The notes under the pieces: model-generated | Seen by the model: only the letters and a program-made list of their open reading frames with translations | The model's database searches: none | What the model was told of the DNA's origin: nothing | NCBI RefSeq assembly: GCF_018141545.1 | Contig: NZ_CP064356.1 | Coordinates: forward strand, 1,997,001 to 2,061,000 | Length of the DNA: 64,000 bases | Source of the DNA: Miltoncostaea oceani | GTDB lineage: Bacteria; Actinomycetota; Thermoleophilia; Miltoncostaeales; Miltoncostaeaceae | Reading direction: 5' to 3' | Program-made: the position numbers and the translations under genes | In this document: one piece after another, positions 57,945 through 64,000 of the stretch | How positions within the stretch are numbered: the stretch's first letter is position 1 | Layout of the letters: each line of letters starts with the position of its first letter

Positions 57945-58646
57945 TCACCGGTCCAGCCGGAGCCGGCCGGCGACGACGTCGGCGGCGACCTCGGTGAGGG
58001 GCCGTCCGGTCACGAACGCATGGGCGCGGATCCGCACCAGGGCCTCCCCCACGCCGACCCCGAGCTGGACGCTCACCATCCCCGACGCCTGGTGGACGGT
58101 GGCGCTGTAGTCGGTCAGCACCTGGAGGTCCTCGCCGAGGGCGCCCTCCCCCGCACCGGACTGTGCGGCGAGGATGGCGTGGACCGCCACGTCGGCGGCC
58201 GCGGCGGCGTCGGCGTCGTCCACGTGGCCGAGGTCGCCGGCCGCGACGCCGTGCAGGGTCAGGGCCCCGAGGCGCACCGCACCGACCCGCAGGGGGACGG
58301 ACAGGATCGACACGGCCCCCGCCGCGACGGCCGCCGGGCCGAAGGCGGCCCAGCGCCCCGGCCGCGGCGCGCGCAGGTCGGGCTCGGAGACGCCCGCGCC
58401 CGAGCGGTGGGCGTCGACGCACGGCCCCTCCCCGACGGTGCGCTGGATCTCCTCGAGGCGCCGGCCGACCTCGCCGGACCACGCCAGCGGCGCCGGCCCG
58501 TCGTCTCCCATCACCATCATGCTCGCACCCGGCACGTCCAGCTCCCGCGCGCACGCCCGGCAGAGCTCCGGCATCGGGTCGGGTCCGTTGGCGGCGGCCA
58601 CCAGGGCGGAGATGAGCGCGCGCCGCGCGGCGGGGTCACCGGTCAT
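57945..58646 (-). CDS. Divergent GAF-ANTAR protein
   Basis: A 233-residue protein with an N-terminal GAF-like region (LCRACARELDVPGASMMVMG, QRTVGEGPCVDAHRSG, LSVPLRVGAVRLGALTLHG) and a C-terminal ANTAR-like bundle (VHQASGMVSVQLGVGVGEAL, VTGRPLTEVAADVVAGRLR). It is more diverged than the two paralogs. ATG at 58646, no clear Shine-Dalgarno. Confidence 0.82.
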   Translation of the reverse strand: MTGDPAARRALISALVAAANGPDPMPELCRACARELDVPGASMMVMGDDGPAPLAWSGEVGRRLEEIQRTVGEGPCVDAHRSGAGVSEPDLRAPRPGRWAAFGPAAVAAGAVSILSVPLRVGAVRLGALTLHGVAAGDLGHVDDADAAAAADVAVHAILAAQSGAGEGALGEDLQVLTDYSATVHQASGMVSVQLGVGVGEALVRIRAHAFVTGRPLTEVAADVVAGRLRLDR

Positions 58647-58794
58647 CGCGGCACCGTGTGCCGGGATCGTTCCGTCGTGGCGCGATGTGGCACGGGCCCT
58701 CGGGACCGGTCGGGGCGGCTCCGCCACCGGCACGGCGGCGGGTCGCGGGGTGGTGGCACACGGTCGCGCACGGGGGGGTCCGGTCCGGGCGAGC

Positions 58795-61404
58795 CTAGCG
58801 CGTCGGCGGTCCGTCCGCGCCGGCCCCGGCCGCGACCGGGACGCCCGGGAGGCCCGAGGGGGCGACCGCGAGGAGATCCTCGAGCGCCGCGACGACCGCC
58901 GGCGCGAACTGGAGCCCCGACTCCCGGCGGCACTCCGCGAGGGCGTCGGCGACCGTCATGGGCGCGCTGTAGTGGCGGGCGACCGTCATCACGTCCCACG
59001 AGTCGGCCAGTGCCAGGATCCGCGCGCCCTCCGGGATCGCGTCACCGGCGATGCCGTCGGGGTACCCGCCGCCGTCGTGGCGTTCGTGGTGGCTGCGGAC
59101 CCACGCCGTCTGCTCCGTGTTCAGCACCTCCGCGACGATCTTCGCGCCGAGGGCGGCGTGCTCGCGGATCACCGCGAACTCGCCGGGGGTGAGGCGGCCG
59201 GCGCTGAAGAGGATGGCGTCGGGCACCCCGATCTTGCCGACGTCGTGCACGAGCCCGGCCTCGTGCAGCAGGGCCACCCTGGCCGGGGCCCAGCCCATGA
59301 CGGTGGCGAGGCGCACCGCCAGTCCGGCGACCCTCTCCGAGTGCCGGCGGGTCGCCGGGTCCTTCGCGTCCACGACCCGGGCGATCATGCGGACGCCCGC
59401 CAGCGCCTGCTGGCGCTCCAGGCGCTCGATCCGCTCCTCGGCCGTCAGCGCGTCGATGACGTCGGGCGCGTAGAGGAACACGCTGTTGCGGCCGTGCCGC
59501 TTCGCCCAGTAGAGCGCGCCCCCGGCGCGCTGGTGGAGCTGCTCGGCGTCCTCGGCCGACGCGAGGTCGCAGACGCCGGACGAGATCGTCACGTGGCCGA
59601 CGTCCGGGAACGGCTCCCCGGCGATGGCGACCCGGAGGTGCTCGGCGGCCTCCCAGGCCGTCAGCTCGTCGCACTCCGGGAGGACCCAGGCGAACTGGCC
59701 GCCACCGAGGCGCGCGACGGTGTCGCCGGGACGGGCCGCGGCCGACATGCGGCGGGCGACCTCGATGAGGACGCGGTCGCCGGCCTCGTGGCCGTGGTCG
59801 TGGTTGACGTGGGAGAAGTTGTCGAGGTCGGCGACGACCAGCGCGAGCCGCCGCTCGTGCCGGCGTGCGCGGGCCACCTCCTCGGCGAGGCGCTCCTGGA
59901 ACGCCCGGTGGTGCGGGAGCCCCGTGAGGTGGTCCCGGTCGGCCATCTCGGTGAGCCGGACCCGGCCCTCGTCGTTCGCCACGGCCAGTGCGAACAGGGA
60001 CGCGAGCGTCTCCAGCGCCGCCCGCGGGGGGGCGGGCCCGTCGCCGGGTCGCGGCCCCCCGTGCACCTCGATCGCCCCCCAGACGCCGTCCCCGGTGAGC
60101 ACCGGGACGACGAGCGGGTGCGACGGCCGATGGGGGGCGGCGTCGCCCCACGTCGCGAGCGGCGCGCCGTGGCCCATGACGGTGGCGCCCGTCCCACGGG
60201 CCAGCCACGCCGCCTGCTCGGCCACCGCCCGCGCGGCCGCCGTCACATCCCCCTCGGAGGAGACCAGGGCCGCGACGAGGCGGGTCACGGCCGCGTGCTC
60301 ACGGGTGCCGGGCGGGGTGTGCTCGTCGGCCTCCTCCCGCGGCCGCGCCACGGGCTCTGCCGCCGTCGCCGTGGGCTCGTCGCCCGCGACGACACGGTTG
60401 CGGCCGCCGGCCTTCGCGGCGTAGAGCGCCGCGTCGGCGCGGGCGTAGAGACGGCGTGCGTCGCCGGCGTCGTGGCGATCGACCACCCCGGCGGAGATCG
60501 TGAGCGTCCCGATGCCCTCGATGGGCGTCGCCGCGACGGCGCGGCGGGCGCGCTCGGCGGCCGCGACCGCGTCGGCGCGGGACGTGCCCGGCAGGATCCA
60601 GGCGAACTCCTCGCCGCCGACGCGCGCCAGCACGTCACCCGCGCGCGTCCGGTCGTCGATCCGCCGGGCGACCTCGATGAGGGCCGCGTCGCCGGCCAGG
60701 TGGCCGAAGCGGTCGTTGACGCTCTTGAAGAAGTCGATGTCGAGGAGGATCAGGGCCAGTTCGCGGCCGTCGTCGGGGGCGCCGTCGAGCTCGTCCCGCA
60801 GGCGCTCGTGGAAGGCGCCGTGGTTCAGCAGGCCCGTCATGGGGTCGCAGCGGGCGCGGGCGTGCGCCTCGATCAGCGCGAGCCGCAGCTCGGCCTCCGT
60901 GACGGCCGCGGCGGCCAGGTCGCGGAGGATCGCGAGCTCGTCGCCCGTCCACTCGCGCGGCACGTCGTCGATGACGCAGAGCGACCCGAGGGTCTCCCCG
61001 CCGGTGAGGGTGATGGGGATCCCCGCGTACGACGCGACGCCGAAGTCCGTGATCGAGGGGTTGTCCCGGACGAGCGGGTGCTCCCGCGAGTCCGCGACGA
61101 CCAGCTCCTCGCCGCCGAGTACGAGGCGGCACAACGAGTGGGACAGCGGCGTCTGCCGCGCCGTGGCGACGGGCTCCGCCAGGCCGAGGGCGCTCGTGAA
61201 GAACTGGCGTCCCTCGTCGACCAGCGACACGAGCGAGACCGGCGCCCCGATCGCATCGGCGGCGAGGCGGGTGAGCCGGTCGAAGGCATCCTGCCGCGGC
61301 GCGTCCAGGAGCCCGGTGCGCCGCAGTGCCGCGAGGCGCGCCGGATCGTGGAGGGCCGCGGTTGCACGCACGGGATCCGGGTGCGTGTCCGTCGGGTGTG
61401 TCAT
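58795..61404 (-). CDS. GAF-GGDEF-GAF-GGDEF-HD-GYP protein
   Basis: An 869-residue multi-domain protein. First a GAF (VSLVSLVDEGRQFFTSALGL), then GGDEF-1 with intact GGEEF and I-site RAGD. A second GAF-like stretch follows (PLVVPVLTGDGVWGAIEVHG), then GGDEF-2, in which the signature reads GGGQF with RPGD kept, so it is probably inactive and could bind GTP or c-di-GMP. The HD-GYP ([43 protein letters not shown]) ends it. ATG at 61404 lacks a Shine-Dalgarno. Confidence 0.92.
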   Translation of the reverse strand: MTHPTDTHPDPVRATAALHDPARLAALRRTGLLDAPRQDAFDRLTRLAADAIGAPVSLVSLVDEGRQFFTSALGLAEPVATARQTPLSHSLCRLVLGGEELVVADSREHPLVRDNPSITDFGVASYAGIPITLTGGETLGSLCVIDDVPREWTGDELAILRDLAAAAVTEAELRLALIEAHARARCDPMTGLLNHGAFHERLRDELDGAPDDGRELALILLDIDFFKSVNDRFGHLAGDAALIEVARRIDDRTRAGDVLARVGGEEFAWILPGTSRADAVAAAERARRAVAATPIEGIGTLTISAGVVDRHDAGDARRLYARADAALYAAKAGGRNRVVAGDEPTATAAEPVARPREEADEHTPPGTREHAAVTRLVAALVSSEGDVTAAARAVAEQAAWLARGTGATVMGHGAPLATWGDAAPHRPSHPLVVPVLTGDGVWGAIEVHGGPRPGDGPAPPRAALETLASLFALAVANDEGRVRLTEMADRDHLTGLPHHRAFQERLAEEVARARRHERRLALVVADLDNFSHVNHDHGHEAGDRVLIEVARRMSAAARPGDTVARLGGGQFAWVLPECDELTAWEAAEHLRVAIAGEPFPDVGHVTISSGVCDLASAEDAEQLHQRAGGALYWAKRHGRNSVFLYAPDVIDALTAEERIERLERQQALAGVRMIARVVDAKDPATRRHSERVAGLAVRLATVMGWAPARVALLHEAGLVHDVGKIGVPDAILFSAGRLTPGEFAVIREHAALGAKIVAEVLNTEQTAWVRSHHERHDGGGYPDGIAGDAIPEGARILALADSWDVMTVARHYSAPMTVADALAECRRESGLQFAPAVVAALEDLLAVAPSGLPGVPVAAGAGADGPPTR

Positions 61405-61512
61405 GCGGGGAGGATCGGCACCGGGCCGCCCCCCGCGCATCGACCGATCGGCGGGAACGATCGGAGGACGCGGCGCACCCCGGGTCCGCGCGGGCGCGGA
61501 CCCGGGTGGCGG

Positions 61513-61950
61513 TCACGCGCCGGCGGCCCCGTCGCGGGGGGTGAGGCGCAGGCGCACCTCGGTGCCGCCGTCGCGGTCGCGCCAGTCGACCTCGTCCGCG
61601 AGGTCCCGCATGATCGCGCGCCCCCGTCCCCGCACCGACGAGGGGCCGGGGCGCCGGGGCGGCCCGGCGGGGACCGACGCCCCCGGCCGCCCCCGGTCCC
61701 GCACGACGATCTCGGCCCCCTCCTCGTCGACGTCGACCACCACCTCGACCGGCGCGCGGGGGACCGACCCGTGCTCGACCGCGTTCTGGACGGCCTCGTC
61801 CACCGCGAGCGCGGCGCCGGCGACGTCGTCGCGCGACCACCCGGCGTCGCGCAGCGCACCGGCGACGAGCTCACGGGCGTGGGTCGGCGCCTCGGGCGTG
61901 GCGGGCAGGCGGACCGCGGTGCGGTCGGCCTGCGGCGTCCCCCCGGTCAC
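61513..61950 (-). CDS. HATPase anti-sigma-type kinase
   Basis: A 145-residue RsbW-like GHKL ATPase. N box ALAVDEAVQNAVEHG, G1 VVRDRGRPG and G2 SSVRGRGRAIMRDLADEV. It would bind a sigma factor or phosphorylate an antagonist, but no sigma or STAS gene is adjacent. GTG overlaps the upstream stop as GTGA. Confidence 0.88.
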   Translation of the reverse strand: MTGGTPQADRTAVRLPATPEAPTHARELVAGALRDAGWSRDDVAGAALAVDEAVQNAVEHGSVPRAPVEVVVDVDEEGAEIVVRDRGRPGASVPAGPPRRPGPSSVRGRGRAIMRDLADEVDWRDRDGGTEVRLRLTPRDGAAGA

Positions 61951-62216
61951 GCGTCCGCCCCCGTCCGGCGGTCGTCCTCGAGGGCCGGCGCGAGGCGCAG
62001 GTGCAGGCCGCGCCGTGCGGCCTCGGGCGCCACCTCCCCCACGGCGTGGCGCTGGCCGTCGATGTGGCCGGCGACGTACGCCTCGGCCACGGCGGCGTAG
62101 ATCTCGGCGTGCGGGCACCCGGCATCGCCGGCGTGCAGCACCTCCGCGAGCCCGACGAGTATCGGCTGGAGGCTCCGATGCGCGATCGGGACGAGTGAGA
62201 CTCCGTGGTCCGGCAC
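61947..62216 (-). CDS. Small protein coupled to the HATPase
   Basis: An 89-residue protein I do not recognise (SLQPILVGLAEVLHAGDAG, HAEIYAAVAEAYVAGHIDG). Mostly helical, no membrane segment or signal. GTG at 62216 has AAGGGGGA 4 nt upstream. Coupling to the kinase suggests a partner, perhaps a regulator of its activity. Confidence 0.7.
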   Translation of the reverse strand: MPDHGVSLVPIAHRSLQPILVGLAEVLHAGDAGCPHAEIYAAVAEAYVAGHIDGQRHAVGEVAPEAARRGLHLRLAPALEDDRRTGADA

Positions 62217-62333
62217 GGGGTCCCCCTTTCGTTGGTCGTGTGGTTCCGCACGTACCCGGGGGTCCACACGCGCCACCACCATCCGGTCGGCGGGGAACCA
62301 CACCCGCCTGCCGTGCCCGCGCCGCCGGGACGG

Positions 62334-62537
62334 TCAGCCGTCGAGCACGCGCTCCGCGTCGTGCTGCGAGAGCCCGGATCGCGCGATGACGTCCTGGCGG
62401 TCGAGGCCGGCGAAGTACCCGCCGCGCATCGCCTTCGACAACTCCGGCCGCGCCGCCGGGTCCTCCGCGAACCGCGCCGCGGCGTCCTCGATCAGCGCTC
62501 GCAGCTCGCCCCGTCGCCCCTCGGTGAGATCGCTCAT
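62334..62537 (-). CDS. Small HTH-like hypothetical protein
   Basis: A 67-residue protein (RGELRALIEDAAARFAEDPA, then DVIARSGLSQHDAERVLDG). The end looks like a helix-turn-helix, but the family is not recognised. ATG lies 7 nt after TAGGGT, leaderless type. Confidence 0.65.
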   Translation of the reverse strand: MSDLTEGRRGELRALIEDAAARFAEDPAARPELSKAMRGGYFAGLDRQDVIARSGLSQHDAERVLDG

Positions 62538-62544
62538 GGGCGGG

Positions 62545-62550
62545 ACCCTA
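62545..62550 (-). promoter_or_regulatory. Leaderless -10 of the small HTH-like gene
   Basis: TAGGGT is 7 nt before the ATG at 62537; no Shine-Dalgarno. Confidence 0.45.
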
Positions 62551-62557
62551 CCGACGC

Positions 62558-62845
62558 TCAGCGCTCGGCGGCGGCGGGGCCGAGGGCGTCCAGGACGTCC
62601 TCCTCGAGGGCCGCGACCATGTCGTCGACGCGGGCCCCGCCGAGGCCGAGCGCCTCGGCCACCTCCGGCCGCGTCCGGGGCCGGGGCGGATCCCGGTCGA
62701 GGCCGAGGCGCAGGCGCAGCACGGCGGCGAGGTCGGGTTCGAGGCGGGCGACCACGGGGGCGCGCGCCAGGGCACGCAGGTCGGGGGCGCCGGCGCGCGC
62801 GAGCGCCGCGGCGCGGAGGGTGCGGAGGTCGTCGTCGTCGCTCAT
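62558..62845 (-). CDS. Small sigma-region-4-like protein
   Basis: A 95-residue protein. The C-terminal half (LAAVLRLRLGLD, RPEVAEALGLGGARVDDM) follows the sigma-70 region 4 pattern, with a helix, a turn and a recognition helix, but without the rest of a sigma factor. It could be an HTH adaptor. ATG at 62845 lies 7 nt after TAGCCT. It starts 63 bp from the divergent protease gene. Confidence 0.65.
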   Translation of the reverse strand: MSDDDDLRTLRAAALARAGAPDLRALARAPVVARLEPDLAAVLRLRLGLDRDPPRPRTRPEVAEALGLGGARVDDMVAALEEDVLDALGPAAAER

Positions 62846-62852
62846 CCGGGGG

Positions 62853-62858
62853 AGGCTA
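62853..62858 (-). promoter_or_regulatory. Leaderless -10 of the sigma-region-4-like gene
   Basis: TAGCCT is 7 nt before the ATG at 62845. Confidence 0.45.
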
Positions 62859-62895
62859 TCCACCCGCACCGGGGTCGGGGAGCCGCCCGCGCCGA

Positions 62896-62901
62896 TACGC
62901 T
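62896..62901 (+). promoter_or_regulatory. Leaderless -10 of the secreted protease gene
   Basis: TACGCT lies 7 nt before the GTG at 62909; no Shine-Dalgarno. Confidence 0.45.
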
Positions 62902-62908
62902 GAAACCT

Positions 62909-64000
62909 GTGGGAACCTCACGCCTCGTCACCCTCGCGCTGCTCGCCGCCGCCGCTGTCGCGTCCACGGCCACCGCCGGGGCCGCCGCGCCGGCCACGAC
63001 GGCGGAGGCCCTGCGGCCGGTGGGGACCCCGCTGCGGGTCGTGATCCTGCCGGTCCGGCTGCGCGGGGAGCCGGTGCCGAGCGCGCAACGCCTGCGGCGG
63101 CTGCTGGACGACACGCGCACGCTGATGGCGCGGGCGTCGCGGGGGCGCATCGTGCTGAGCGGCGAGGTCGCGCCCACCATCCCCGCGGGACGGTACGAGA
63201 CGTCGCCCCGCTTCCTCGACCCCCGGATCTTCGGCGTGGCGGTCGCCCGGGCGTCCGCACGCGGCGTGACGTTCGCCGGCGCGGTGCCCGTGTTCGTCGC
63301 CGCGTCGCGGCAGCCCTCGTCGAGCTACGGCTCGACGGCGCAGGTGCTGCTGCAGGGGACGGGCTGGCGGGAGGCGGGGACGCTCGCCCACGAGCTCGGT
63401 CACGCCATGGGCCTGGAGCACGCCGTCGCCCCGACGGGGTGCCGCCGGCCGTTCTCCCCCCTCGGCTGCCTTGAGCGCCCCGCCAACGTCTTCGAGTACG
63501 GCGACGCCCTCGACATCATGGGGTACGGCGGCGACCGCTTCGGGGCGTACGCGATGGCCGTCCTCGGGCTCGCGCCCGTCGCGGACGCGCCGGCGGGCAC
63601 GTCGGCGACGCGGGTGCGCCCGGTCGACGGACCGCGGCCGACGCTGCTCCGCCTGCGCACCGCCGACGGCGACTGGTTCGTCGAGTCACGCCGCCGGGCG
63701 GCGTTGCGCTACTCCCGCCCGGTCGTCGCGCCCCGCGGCGTCGCCGTCTCCCGGGTCCCCGGGGCCTACTCCCCCGCCCCCGGCACCGACCTCTACCCGC
63801 GGCCCGTCCGGCTGCCGGCGACCGACCCGCAGGTCACGTGCCGCGCCGACGGGGCGTGCCTGGCGCGCCAGGTGCTCGCCCCGCGGCGGGTGCTCACGGT
63901 CCCCGGGGCGTTCCGCCTCAAGGTCGCCGGGGGGCGCGTCCCCCGCGTCGTGACCACCTGGCTCGACCGGACGCCCCCCGCGGTCGGCGTCGCGTCGACG
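62909..64000 (+). CDS. Secreted metzincin-type zinc protease, 3' end outside window
   Basis: The 364 visible codons run open to the edge. A signal peptide (LVTLALLAAAAVASTATAGA) is followed by a mature domain with the full zinc motif HELGHAMGLEH at residues 161-171. The distal DIMGYG, about 35 residues later, supplies the metzincin Met-turn. Cysteines in PTGCRR and LGCLERP lie between and may form a disulphide. The C-terminal part is beta-rich. Substrate unknown. GTG at 62909 in a leaderless context. Confidence 0.88.
   Translation, partial: MGTSRLVTLALLAAAAVASTATAGAAAPATTAEALRPVGTPLRVVILPVRLRGEPVPSAQRLRRLLDDTRTLMARASRGRIVLSGEVAPTIPAGRYETSPRFLDPRIFGVAVARASARGVTFAGAVPVFVAASRQPSSSYGSTAQVLLQGTGWREAGTLAHELGHAMGLEHAVAPTGCRRPFSPLGCLERPANVFEYGDALDIMGYGGDRFGAYAMAVLGLAPVADAPAGTSATRVRPVDGPRPTLLRLRTADGDWFVESRRRAALRYSRPVVAPRGVAVSRVPGAYSPAPGTDLYPRPVRLPATDPQVTCRADGACLARQVLAPRRVLTVPGAFRLKVAGGRVPRVVTTWLDRTPPAVGVAST

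Overview
The window is very GC-rich bacterial DNA with dense, short-gapped gene packing. It carries an actinobacterial integration host factor (mihF), GAF-ANTAR regulators, an exact mycobacterial-type LexA box, a PyrR-binding RNA loop next to the pyr genes, and many genes whose start codon lies 6-7 nt after a TAnnnT -10 element (leaderless mRNAs). Together these indicate an Actinomycetota chromosome. A deep-branching class such as Thermoleophilia is possible, but that is inference. Nothing looks like a plasmid or prophage.

Layout. 1-3347 (-): pyc (cut by the window edge) and dapB, overlapping by 4 bp and divergent from a histidine phosphatase. 4036-4312: a non-coding array of 23-bp palindromic repeats. 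4370-6360: a glyoxalase, a small winged-helix gene under a LexA box, and an enoyl-thioester-reductase-like MDR. 6394-21144 (-): an RNA/translation block, M16 protease-pnp-rpsO, then (after an inserted + strand GatC/AtzG-like plus Tat-amidase pair) ribF-truB-nrnA-rbfA-ylxP-infB-ylxR-nusA-rimP, preceded by a hairpin plus U-tract that could attenuate the operon. 21192-23086: an AraC/VOC remnant, a VOC protein, dtd and a YbjN protein. 23090-27826 (-): TPR, transglutaminase, DUF58 and MoxR ATPase, all stop/start coupled. 27945-29142: a frame-broken secreted protein.

29186-39188 (-): coaBC-gmk-mihF, then pyrR-pyrB-pyrC-isochorismatase-carA-carB, which makes carbamoyl phosphate and takes it to dihydroorotate. 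The pyr operon is led by a PyrR loop that sequesters the Shine-Dalgarno of a 14-codon leader peptide abutting pyrR. 39189-43148: rnz, a phosphoesterase, a methyltransferase divergent from a TetR gene with a palindromic operator, an HD-domain protein and tRNA-Arg(CCG).

43266-62216 is a signalling region: three GAF-ANTAR proteins, two HATPase anti-sigma-type kinases, a TetR-HTH/GAF/PP2C fusion, and four c-di-GMP proteins (GAF-GGDEF-HD-GYP, coiled-coil GGDEF, HD-GYP, and a GAF/GGDEF/GAF/GGDEF/HD-GYP giant). Interspersed are a collagen-like secreted protein, an MscS-like membrane protein, an MMPL transporter and prfC. The window ends with two small HTH-like genes and a secreted metzincin-type protease cut by the edge.

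Three genes (infB, the secreted protein at 28 kb, the collagen-like protein) lose frame, mostly at G/C runs and mostly in the direction of one missing base. Because infB is essential, sequence or assembly errors are the first explanation.
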